From assembly GCA_023391635.1 (NCBI GenBank), contig JAEWAQ010000076.1:1-64000 (forward strand): DNA of 64,000 nt. Direction: 5' to 3'. The translations under genes were made by a program, and so were the position numbers. The stretch comes from Bacillota bacterium. Lineage in GTDB: Bacteria > Bacillota > Bacilli > Paenibacillales > Paenibacillaceae. Below are positions 35,737 to 43,598 of this stretch, in pieces; positions within the stretch are counted from its first letter, which is position 1; every line of letters starts with the position of its first letter. The notes below the pieces were generated by a model that was not told the origin of the DNA, made no database searches, and saw only the letters and a list, made by a program, of their open reading frames with translations.

Positions 35737-36621
35737 ATGGCTATTACGGAACGAAAAGCAGGAAAAAGCATTTCGGACGTATTCATCTATCTATCCATGT
35801 GGGTTGTCGTAGCGATTACGCTTTATCCTTTCATTTATGTGTTGAGTATGTCGATCAGCGAGCCGCAATACGTTGTGGATGGCTCCGTATGGCTCTATCC
35901 CAAAGGCTTCTCATTATCATCTTACAGAACGGTGTTTGTCGACAAGCAGATTTGGATTGCCTATTACAATACGGTCTTCTACACAGTAGTTGGGTCTCTG
36001 CTTAGTGTAACCTTTACCATGTTAGCCGCTTTTCCGTTATCTCGTCGGGATTTTTTTGCCCGTAATTGGATTATGGCGATCATCGTCATTACGATGTTTT
36101 TCGGAGGCGGCCTCATCCCGAGCTATTTATTGATTCAGGAACTAGGCTTATATGACACGAGATGGGCCATCTTACTGCCAGGCTTGACAGGCGCATTTTA
36201 TATCATCATTACCCGCACTTTCTTGCAAAGTATTCCAGATAGCTTAAGCGAGTCGGCGAAAATCGACGGCGCAAACGATATCCGAATTTTGCGAAGCATC
36301 ATACTTCCGCTATCTAAGCCTATTCTGGCTGTACTCACCCTGTTTTTTGCCGTTGGCTACTGGAACAGTTATTTTTCCGCTTTGATTTATTTATCTGATG
36401 TGAATAAGCAACCGGTATCCTTATTCCTGGTGAAAGTGTTGGTGCAGAATCAAGATCTGCTGAGGGAAAGGATGGCATCAAGCCAACTGGAACAAGGATT
36501 TTTATCGGTACAATTGAAATACGCGCTGATTATTATCGTGATCCTGCCTATATTAATTGTGTATCCATTTTTGCAGAAATATTTTGTCAAAGGGGTTATG
36601 ATAGGATCATTAAAGGAATAA
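35737..36621 (+). CDS. ABC sugar importer permease (YtcP type)
   Basis: The partner permease, 294 residues, with F-G-G-G-L-I-P-S-Y, the loop S-E-S-A-K-I-D-G-A-N-D-I-R-I-L and ending V-K-G-V-M-I-G-S-L-K-E. ATG 35737 follows GAGGGGGGG at normal spacing; a frame extension to 35719 overlaps the previous gene. Note S-E-S-A in place of the more usual E-E-A-A in the ATPase-docking loop, also seen in the 49540 permease. Confidence 0.9.
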   Translation: MAITERKAGKSISDVFIYLSMWVVVAITLYPFIYVLSMSISEPQYVVDGSVWLYPKGFSLSSYRTVFVDKQIWIAYYNTVFYTVVGSLLSVTFTMLAAFPLSRRDFFARNWIMAIIVITMFFGGGLIPSYLLIQELGLYDTRWAILLPGLTGAFYIIITRTFLQSIPDSLSESAKIDGANDIRILRSIILPLSKPILAVLTLFFAVGYWNSYFSALIYLSDVNKQPVSLFLVKVLVQNQDLLRERMASSQLEQGFLSVQLKYALIIIVILPILIVYPFLQKYFVKGVMIGSLKE

Positions 36622-36643
36622 CAAATGACAAGAAAGCGAGCCT

Positions 36644-36814
36644 ATGGAAAATATGGAGAAAGTAAAAATCGGTTGGGGTACGAGAAGTATTACACCGGTC
36701 AGTACTCCGCGGTTGAGAAGACGACTCCCCTCGTTTCCACCAAGAGAATATTTTATAGCAATAACTTGGTATGCAGATAAACAGGTTAATACGTTTGCAA
36801 AGCACAGTGTTTAG
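36644..36814 (+). pseudogene. truncated third copy of the ceramidase-like gene
   Basis: The upstream bases GAAAGCGAG and the codons for V-K-I-G-W-G-T-R-S-I-T-P match the start of the 42143 and 31585 genes (K-I-G-W-S-M-R-S-I-T-P). Homology ends after about 18 residues, and the frame continues with unrelated residues to TAG 36812-36814. It follows the permease gene by 22 bases. The rest of the gap to 36935 shows no other gene. Confidence 0.65.
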
Positions 36815-36935
36815 CTAATAGAGAAGATAGGGGTTAGAGGTAGAAGTTCTAACAGAAGTGGCTTGGACAAATTGAGAGACAAACTCATCTCATTATTCGG
36901 TAATTATATGTCACGGCAAAGAAGGAGCATTATCT

Positions 36936-38420
36936 ATGACAAATTTGTTTACTCCTGTTTCCTCCCCTGAAAGTGCTGGCATTCCTTCTTCCGCGATTCT
37001 ACGGTTTCTGGAGCGAATCGGTCTGGAGCGGACATGTATGCATGGTTTTCTGATTTTGCGCGGCGGGCAGATTGCCGTGGAAGGGTACTGGGCGCCGTTC
37101 ACAGTAGATAGGAAGCACCGTATGTACTCTATCAGCAAAAGTGTAGTCTCCCTTGCCATCGGATTACTGATCGATGAAGGGAAGCTGCGTCTGGAAGACC
37201 GGGCGGAAACCTTTTTCAAGGATAAGCTGTCTGAACAGGTTCATCCTTACCTTGCGCAGACGACGATTCGAGATCTTCTCATGATGTCCACTCCTCACAG
37301 CAGGAACTCGTATACGCGAAATGACTCGGATTGGGCAGCAACCTTTTTCCAGATGGAGCCTTCCCATCCGCCGGGAACGATCTTTGCTTACGACACGGCG
37401 GCGACGGTTATCCTTAACACCATTGTGGAGCGGATCAGCGGAGTCCATTTCCTCGAGTATATGCGCCCGCGACTGCTAGACCCTATCGGTTTCTCTAAAG
37501 ATGCATGGTGCATTCAAACTCCAGAGGGCACGTCGTGGGGCGGGTCGGGCGTCATCTGCACTCTGCGGGATATGGCAAAGCTGGCGTATGTTTGTTTAAA
37601 CGGAGGACGCTGGGACGGACAACAGTTGATTTCAGAGGAGTACATCCGGGAAGCGACGTCGAAACAAATCGACAACTCGATCAACGGAAATAGAGGATAT
37701 GGGTACCAGATCTGGATGGAGGCTGACGGGGGTTTCTCTTTCCGCGGTATGGGTTCGCAGTTTGCCTTCTGTTACCCGAAGAAAGATTTCATCTTCGCCT
37801 GCATTGCAGACACGCAAGGGAGCAGATCGACAGATACGGAGATTGTCGATGCATTCCATGAGGAACTTTATCCTTATATCGCGAATGAAGCTATATCGGA
37901 AAATCCGGAGACGTACAACCTGCTGAAGGAGAAGATTGACCATCTCCGCATATTGCCGCAGCGGGGAGCAGCAGACTCTTCCTATGCAAATGGAATCAGC
38001 GAAAAATGGTACCGGATGAATGAAAATCCAATGGGAATCTCACGGATGCGGCTGGTAATTGAAGGGGACGAGGGCATCTGGGAATACGTGAATGCGACGG
38101 GGGACCACCGGCTGCGTTTCGGCATCGGCAAGCTGGTGGAAGATTCATTCCCGGAGATGCATTATTATGGGGAACGGATCGGCATACCGGCTGGAAGAGG
38201 ATACCAATGCTTGGCTTCAGCGGCGTGGGTGGAGGAGCATAAACTGAATATGCTTGTCTATATCACGGATCACTATTTCGGTACGATGAAGGTGACGTTT
38301 GCCTTCAAGGGTAGCGATATCTCCGTGTTTATGACGAAAGCGGCGGAATGGTTTCTGGACGAGTATGAGGGGTTTGCCGGAGGAACCGTCGATAAGACGG
38401 AAACGGTCAACAAGTTCTAA
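36936..38420 (+). CDS. serine hydrolase of the class C beta-lactamase family
   Basis: A 494-residue protein without a signal peptide. S65-I-S-K68 is the S-x-x-K active site, and Y-D-T about 155 takes the place of Y-x-N. The region about 1-330 is the beta-lactamase-like domain, and about 340-490 forms an extra C-terminal beta domain. Family members act as esterases, amidases or D-amino-acid peptidases; position after a sugar importer and ceramidase-like genes favours an esterase on modified sugars. AAGGAG lies 9-10 bases before the ATG. Real beta-lactamase activity is unlikely because the protein looks cytoplasmic. Confidence 0.8.
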   Translation: MTNLFTPVSSPESAGIPSSAILRFLERIGLERTCMHGFLILRGGQIAVEGYWAPFTVDRKHRMYSISKSVVSLAIGLLIDEGKLRLEDRAETFFKDKLSEQVHPYLAQTTIRDLLMMSTPHSRNSYTRNDSDWAATFFQMEPSHPPGTIFAYDTAATVILNTIVERISGVHFLEYMRPRLLDPIGFSKDAWCIQTPEGTSWGGSGVICTLRDMAKLAYVCLNGGRWDGQQLISEEYIREATSKQIDNSINGNRGYGYQIWMEADGGFSFRGMGSQFAFCYPKKDFIFACIADTQGSRSTDTEIVDAFHEELYPYIANEAISENPETYNLLKEKIDHLRILPQRGAADSSYANGISEKWYRMNENPMGISRMRLVIEGDEGIWEYVNATGDHRLRFGIGKLVEDSFPEMHYYGERIGIPAGRGYQCLASAAWVEEHKLNMLVYITDHYFGTMKVTFAFKGSDISVFMTKAAEWFLDEYEGFAGGTVDKTETVNKF

Positions 38421-38460
38421 TGGACTATTTCGTTCCGCGTGGAGGGGGCGTTATTGGGGC

Positions 38461-38513
38461 CCCCACAAAGTTAATCGGAATCAGCTTCGAAGGATGTGCT
38501 TCACTTTGTGGGG
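38461..38513. repeat. 11-base inverted repeat between convergent genes
   Basis: CCCCACAAAGT (38461-38471) and ACTTTGTGGGG (38503-38513) are perfect inverted arms 31 bases apart. They lie between the end of the serine hydrolase (plus) and the end of the dehydratase (minus). It could be a bidirectional terminator, but it lacks U-runs and may be a small dispersed intergenic repeat. Confidence 0.55.
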
Positions 38514-38547
38514 TGTAGCAAGGGGACTGTTGAGACGCGATCAAGTC

Positions 38548-40323
38548 TCATGCATGAATTCCGCTTCCTGAACACGACCCGCCTTCCAATGCAGGACTGG
38601 CGAATTGTGTGTATTGGCGTAATATTCCCTTGTGGTCGAAGGAAGGAGGTGTCCAACCCAATTTACGCTTCTCTAGTATAACGTCAATCTCTTGAGGCGT
38701 TCGTACGATACCTTCGGTACCCACTATGGAAAGAAGCCGATTCGGAATATCAATCAGTATCGTATCTCCATCTTGTACAAATGCGATCGGACCGCCGTTC
38801 AAAGCCTCAGGTCCAACGTATCCCACGCACGGCCCTCTTGAGGCACCGGAATAACGCCCATCTGTTACGAGAGAAGTCGTATGGGACAACACGGGGTCTG
38901 AAGCAATCAGTTCTGATATAAAAAACATTTCCGGCATACCCACAGCTCTTGGCCCTTGGTAGCGGATGATCACGACATCGCCTGGTTGAATGATCTTATC
39001 CAACAAGGCATCCACTGCCTCGCGCTCATTGTCGAATACTCTAGCCGGGCCCTGATGGACCTGCATTTCAGCGACCACGGCGTTTTTCTTGATTGTCGCT
39101 CCGTTCGGGGCCAGATTTCCTTTTAGGACGGCAAGTGATCCTTCTGTTTTTAATGGCTTCTTGAGTGAATAGATAACATCGCGCCGATTTAATTTATAAT
39201 TGGCGAGAAACATCTCTGCAACCTTCGGCATTTCACTCTTCTTGAATAGCTGCAAATTATCGCCAACCGTTTGACCGGTCACGGTGAGCGCATCCAGATG
39301 CAAGAACTGTTTCATTTCCTCCATGAGAAAAGGAACGCCTCCGGCATGCCAGAACAGTTCTGTCGGATACTTCCCAGCCGTTTTCGTATCCACAATGACT
39401 GGAATTTTTCGATGGATATCATCGAACGTTTGTGCGCTAAGATCGATACCGATTTCTCGTGCAATGGCAATGAGGTGCATGACCGCATTTAACGATCCGC
39501 CGATGGCGCAATGCACCATAATCGCATTCTCAAAAGCTTCACGCGTCAATATTTGTGAAGGTGTAATCCCTGCCTTAGCAAGCCTTATGACTTGTTGGCC
39601 GGCAGCGCGCGCGGTGCGGCGAATTTCCGCATTCGTCGCAGGAATTAGCGCTGACCACGGTAAAGCAAGTCCTAATGCTTCTGCCATAACCTGCATGGTT
39701 GCAGCGGTCCCCATGTATTGACACGAACCGCTAGTTGGGCAACAAGCACGCTGAAAAGCAAGAAATTCATCCTTGGTCACTTTGTTCTCCGCCACTTCAA
39801 CGCTCATATGCCACAATTCTTCATTGGAACGCATGCAGGGTCCTGCTCCCATCGCTCCGCCTGGTACATGAATGGCTGGAATATCAAGCCTTGCAATCGC
39901 CATTAAATGGGCGGGTACCGCTTTATCTCCAGCCGAACATAGAACCATCGCATCAAACGGAGTGGCCAAGGCGTGAATTTCCACCATGGATGCGATCATA
40001 TCGCGTGAAGGCAGGGAATAATGCATCCCATTGTGGGCTTGCGCCACGCCGTCACATATATCTGTCGTTGTGTAAATAGCCGGTTTGCCGCCCATTTGAA
40101 ACACGCCTTTTTCAATTTCATTTACAAGTTGGCCCAAATGGAAGGAACTCGGATGGCTCGCCCCTTGCGTACTCTCGACTAGCACTTGAATGCTATCCAG
40201 ATCCTCGACTGTCCAATCCATTGACATCCTAAGCGCATCACCCTCAAAGCTGATTTTACGCACCTTTTGACTTTCCAAGTTTAAGTTCTCTTCATTCATG
40301 TTTTCCGTCGGCGTTTGTTTCAT
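38548..40323 (-). CDS. IlvD/Edd-family sugar-acid dehydratase (YjhG/YagF-like)
   Basis: A 591-residue iron-sulfur dehydratase; members remove water from sugar acids such as D-xylonate to give 2-keto-3-deoxy acids. Visible motifs are D-I-C-D-G about 88, Y-S-L-P-S-R-D, C-C-P-T-S-G-S-C-Q about 194-202, A-L-G-L-A-L-P, T-V-T-G-Q-T-V-G and T-D-x-R-Y/F-S-G. The usual C-D-K motif reads G-D-K (132-134), with a cysteine three residues earlier (C129). ATG 40323 is preferred over TTG 40344, which would overlap the upstream gene and has no ribosome site. It is in one operon with the SDR and GntR genes. The substrate is unknown; uronate- or pentonate-derived acids fit. Confidence 0.8.
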   Translation of the reverse strand: MKQTPTENMNEENLNLESQKVRKISFEGDALRMSMDWTVEDLDSIQVLVESTQGASHPSSFHLGQLVNEIEKGVFQMGGKPAIYTTTDICDGVAQAHNGMHYSLPSRDMIASMVEIHALATPFDAMVLCSAGDKAVPAHLMAIARLDIPAIHVPGGAMGAGPCMRSNEELWHMSVEVAENKVTKDEFLAFQRACCPTSGSCQYMGTAATMQVMAEALGLALPWSALIPATNAEIRRTARAAGQQVIRLAKAGITPSQILTREAFENAIMVHCAIGGSLNAVMHLIAIAREIGIDLSAQTFDDIHRKIPVIVDTKTAGKYPTELFWHAGGVPFLMEEMKQFLHLDALTVTGQTVGDNLQLFKKSEMPKVAEMFLANYKLNRRDVIYSLKKPLKTEGSLAVLKGNLAPNGATIKKNAVVAEMQVHQGPARVFDNEREAVDALLDKIIQPGDVVIIRYQGPRAVGMPEMFFISELIASDPVLSHTTSLVTDGRYSGASRGPCVGYVGPEALNGGPIAFVQDGDTILIDIPNRLLSIVGTEGIVRTPQEIDVILEKRKLGWTPPSFDHKGILRQYTQFASPALEGGSCSGSGIHA

Positions 40324-40340
40324 GTATACAATCATCCTTT

Positions 40341-41114
40341 TCAATAAACTTCAGCGGTTAATCCGCCATCTACAAACAAGTGGCTGCCCGAGATAAAGGA
40401 AGCGTCTGATGAAGCCAGAAACACCAGCGTCTTGGCCACTTCCGCCGGCTCGGCAATACGGCGCAGCGAATAATGACAGTAAACCTCATTCCTCGCTTTA
40501 TCCGGGTTGGGCTGAAAGTCAAAAAACTGCTGAACCATTGGCGTTTGTATATCTCCGGGACAGACGCAGTTCACCCGAATGCCATGCGGACCATAGGCCA
40601 CCGCCATGGATTTGGTCAAAGCGATGATCGCACCCTTAGTCGCTCCGTAGATGGACAAATTGGGATCTCCGACCGTCCCCAGAACCGAGCTGACCGACAG
40701 AACGACACCGCTTCGCTGCTTCATCATAATCGGAAGAGCATACTTGCAACCGAGAAAAAGGCCCTTTATATTGACATCAATCATCTTATAGAAATCGACT
40801 TCTTCACATTCATGCAGCGGTCCCATAATCTGAACGGCTGCGTTGTTAATCAGAATATCGAAGCTGCCGAAATGGGAATTCACCAACTCGATGGCTTGTT
40901 TCATCGCTTCAGCGTCGCTTACATCCGCATGAATAGCTATACTTTCTCCACTGGCCTGCCGGATCGAACTCGACACCTGCTCAGCGGCTGATTTGTTATA
41001 ATCAAGAACGGCAACCAGCGCGCCTTCATCCGCAAACTGACGTGCAGTCGCTTCTCCCAAGCCTTGACCGGCGCCTGTGATCAGCGCCGCTTTACCTTCA
41101 AGTTTTCGTTTCAC
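40341..41114 (-). CDS. SDR-family sugar or sugar-acid dehydrogenase
   Basis: A 257-residue classical SDR: T-G-A-G-Q-G-L-G at 13-20, N-N-A about 90, and the catalytic Y156-x-x-x-K160. The C-terminus G-S-H-L-F-V-D-G-G-L-T is typical of the FabG-like group. Placement before a sugar-acid dehydratase suggests oxidation of a sugar or lactone precursor, or reduction of a uronate. A ribosome site GGAGGGAGAAT lies upstream of the ATG. Confidence 0.85.
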   Translation of the reverse strand: MKRKLEGKAALITGAGQGLGEATARQFADEGALVAVLDYNKSAAEQVSSSIRQASGESIAIHADVSDAEAMKQAIELVNSHFGSFDILINNAAVQIMGPLHECEEVDFYKMIDVNIKGLFLGCKYALPIMMKQRSGVVLSVSSVLGTVGDPNLSIYGATKGAIIALTKSMAVAYGPHGIRVNCVCPGDIQTPMVQQFFDFQPNPDKARNEVYCHYSLRRIAEPAEVAKTLVFLASSDASFISGSHLFVDGGLTAEVY

Positions 41115-41154
41115 ATTCTCCCTCCACCCGATCGTAATCTGAAATCGATCCTGG

Positions 41155-41814
41155 CTATTGCTCCGATTTTCCCCAATTTATATCTTCAATGTGACGGGTC
41201 AACTCTGAGCGTATTTCATTAGGATCTTTTCTTTTAATGGTCTCCAAAAGGAATTCATGATTTTTCCATAGTTGATTTAAATCGCTATAGGTTTGACCAT
41301 CTACTATAAAGTGCAAACGGATTCGATTATAGATCGTCGTCCAGATTGTAAGCAAGTCTGGAACGCTGGATAGGTTAACTAAATATTCATGAAAAGCTAA
41401 GTCGCAATCAACAATATGATAAAGATTGTTTTTCTCTGCGCCTTCTTTCATTTCATTAATGATCTTGGATAGAGCTTCATAATGCGTTTCATTAAAAAAA
41501 GCCATGGCTTTGCGAATCGCAAATAGCTCAATCGTCAATCGTATGGGAGTAAGAACCTCCAGCACTTCTTCTGATGAAATTTCAGTAACGGTTGTATCTT
41601 TATATGGCTGGGAATTCAATAACCCTTCTTGCTCGAGCATGCGCATGGCTTCGCGAATCGGTCCTCTGCTTACCCCCATTTGTTTAGCCAAATCAACCTC
41701 TCTGATGCGATCACCGGGTTTTAACTTGCCATGAAAAATAGCCTTGCGGATACTGTTGGAAATATTATGTCGTAAAGATGTTGCTTTCTCTGCATCAAAA
41801 ACAAAATTACTCAT
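41155..41814 (-). CDS. GntR-family regulator, FadR/FCD subgroup
   Basis: A 219-residue regulator with an N-terminal winged helix (about 10-75; G-D-R-I-R-E-V-D-L-A-K-Q-M-G-V-S-R-G-P-I) and a helical FCD ligand domain (about 85-215). Ligands of this group are often sugar acids, which fits the adjacent dehydratase. The ATG at 41814 lies 11 bases after AGGAGAG; the in-frame ATG at 41838 lacks a site. It is divergent from the 42143 gene and heads the minus-strand operon. Confidence 0.85.
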   Translation of the reverse strand: MSNFVFDAEKATSLRHNISNSIRKAIFHGKLKPGDRIREVDLAKQMGVSRGPIREAMRMLEQEGLLNSQPYKDTTVTEISSEEVLEVLTPIRLTIELFAIRKAMAFFNETHYEALSKIINEMKEGAEKNNLYHIVDCDLAFHEYLVNLSSVPDLLTIWTTIYNRIRLHFIVDGQTYSDLNQLWKNHEFLLETIKRKDPNEIRSELTRHIEDINWGKSEQ

Positions 41815-41870
41815 GGTAGGTATTTCTCTCCTCTTCATTAATGAGCCTCTCGGTGTTGCTTATATAGAAT

Positions 41871-41899
41871 ATACTAGCGGAAAGAACTTAGAATGTAAA
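41871..41899 (-). promoter_or_regulatory. promoter of the GntR operon
   Basis: On the minus strand TTTACA (41899-41894) and TAGTAT (41876-41871) are 17 bases apart, about 57 bases before the GntR start codon. Confidence 0.5.
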
Positions 41900-41927
41900 C
41901 ACTATTACAAAAGATTGTTGACAATAA

Positions 41928-41950
41928 TACAAAAGTATATTGACTTTGTA
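41928..41950. promoter_or_regulatory. possible GntR operator and plus-strand promoter
   Basis: TACAAA (41928-41933) and TTTGTA (41945-41950) form a dyad with an 11-base centre. It overlaps TTGACT (41940-41945), which with TACCAT (41963-41968) makes a 17-spaced plus-strand promoter candidate. The GntR product may bind here to control both directions. The rest of the 328-base gap is AT-rich and has no gene. Confidence 0.35.
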
Positions 41951-42007
41951 CTAATGTTGAGTTACCATATTTTTGTAAAAGGTTCCGGTGATAAAATAAT
42001 CGAACTG

Positions 42008-42025
42008 TTCAATGCAAGTGTGATT
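42008..42025 (+). repeat. 18-base element shared with the 33.06 kb upstream region
   Basis: TTCAATGCAAGTGTGATT is identical to 33061-33078. It lies 117 bases before the ceramidase-like start at 42143. It may be a shared regulator site or a scar of recombination between the two loci. Confidence 0.6.
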
Positions 42026-42142
42026 TAATGAGTTATTTAACGAAGGCGACAAATTCAGTTTGTATTCAACGAAATTCCGGAGAAATGGACTGGGTTTTAA
42101 TTCATCATTATGAATGATTAGAAAGCGAGGCTATGAAGTTAA

Positions 42143-43576
42143 ATGGGGAAAATGAAAATTGGTTGGAGCATGAGAAGTATTACACCCGATAAGAAAGTAG
42201 ATCTACAGGGACAATTCCATTCGCGAGTCACAGCGGAGGTAAGAGATCCGCTGATGGTAACCGCATTGGCTTTGGAAGGTTCCGATGGTGAAGATTCCCG
42301 CGCCGTACTGGTCAGTTGTGATTTAATTACGATTGAAGATCACATTCGAGATGGCGTAAGAGATAAAATCAAACAATCCATCCCCGATTTAGATCCGGCA
42401 TATATCATTCTAAACGCGACCCATACACATACCGGGCCTAAGATGTCGTCAGTCAATCCCTTTATTAAGAGCCTGCCCAAATTTGGCCTTCCCAAGAGCG
42501 ATCCGGAAGCAATGACACCGGAAGAGTACTCGGAGCTTGCAATCAGGCAAATCGCAGTTGCTATTGAAGAAGCATGGAACAATCGCAAGGAAGGGGCGCT
42601 TAGTTGGGGTAACGGGTATGCCGCAATCGGACACAACCGAAGAGTGCTATATGATGATGGAAGCGCCAGGATGTATGGAAAAGTGAACAATCCGCACTTT
42701 CGTGGATTCGATGGTCCTGAGGATCCGCGGGTGGAACTGATGTATGCCTGGAACCCTGATCGAGAGCTTACCGGACTCGTGCTAAATGTATCTTGTACGG
42801 CTCAGATTATAGAGAATGAGTCGGTCATTTCTGCTGATTATGTGGGAGAGCTAAGAGCCTTGATCAAGGAGAAGTGGGGATCTGATGTATCTGTTCTTGT
42901 GATGATCGGAGCAGCGGGAGATTTGGCCCCCCGTGATTTATTGCGGAAGCCTCTCTCGCCGCAAAGCTTGGATGATGAACTCAGGCAAACAGCAAGAACA
43001 TTAATGGCCGCCATCGAGGCAGGATTATTATCAGCCTGTGATCAACTTCAATATCAGCCTGTAATCCAGCATAAAGTCAGGCAACTTGAGTTGCCGCTTA
43101 GACGAGTGACGAAGATCGAGACAGACGAAGCGTTCAAGGCATGGGAATCCTATTTGGCGAAACAAGATCAACAGGAGGATCCGGACGCGTATTTTCAATC
43201 CTTAACCATTGACGAAAAATCGGATATTTATAATTACGGTGCGATAATCGGCAGATACGAACTCATGCGGAAGAACCCGTTTTATACAATGGAACTCCAT
43301 ACATTGCGATTGGGAGATTCGGTCTTGGTGACGAACCCATTTGAATTATTTACAGACTACGGCATTCAGATAAAAGCAAGAAGTGCTGCAAAACAAACAT
43401 TCGTGGCGCAATTGTCGAATGGTGTTGGCGGGTATTTGCCTACAGCTAGAGCAATCGCTTCCGGGGGGTATAGCACTCGAATCTTCTCGGGAGTCGTTGG
43501 AGATGACGGCGGCCAACTGTTAGTCGAGTATACGATCAGCTCTATACAAGAATTGTGGGAAAATACGATCCATTAA
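42143..43576 (+). CDS. neutral ceramidase-like protein, second intact copy
   Basis: A 477-residue paralogue of the 31585 product, alike along its whole length: K-I-G-W-S-M-R-S-I-T-P, V-S-C-D-L, N-A-T-H-T-H-T-G-P, H-F-R-G-F-D-G-P-E-D-P-R-V-E-L-M, V-M-I-G-A-A-G-D-L-A-P-R-D and Q-I-K-A-R-S-A-A-K-Q-T-F. No signal peptide. The upstream GAAAGCGAGG is shared with the other two copies. It is followed by a GH5-like enzyme, so a role in removing an ester or amide group from an imported oligosaccharide is inferred. Confidence 0.65.
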   Translation: MGKMKIGWSMRSITPDKKVDLQGQFHSRVTAEVRDPLMVTALALEGSDGEDSRAVLVSCDLITIEDHIRDGVRDKIKQSIPDLDPAYIILNATHTHTGPKMSSVNPFIKSLPKFGLPKSDPEAMTPEEYSELAIRQIAVAIEEAWNNRKEGALSWGNGYAAIGHNRRVLYDDGSARMYGKVNNPHFRGFDGPEDPRVELMYAWNPDRELTGLVLNVSCTAQIIENESVISADYVGELRALIKEKWGSDVSVLVMIGAAGDLAPRDLLRKPLSPQSLDDELRQTARTLMAAIEAGLLSACDQLQYQPVIQHKVRQLELPLRRVTKIETDEAFKAWESYLAKQDQQEDPDAYFQSLTIDEKSDIYNYGAIIGRYELMRKNPFYTMELHTLRLGDSVLVTNPFELFTDYGIQIKARSAAKQTFVAQLSNGVGGYLPTARAIASGGYSTRIFSGVVGDDGGQLLVEYTISSIQELWENTIH

Positions 43577-43598
43577 TTCAACGAGGAGGTACCATTAA

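Noticed and set aside
41744..42028. 94-codon plus-strand frame across the GntR start region
   Set aside because: Antisense to the GntR gene and then through its AT-rich promoter region, with no ribosome site.
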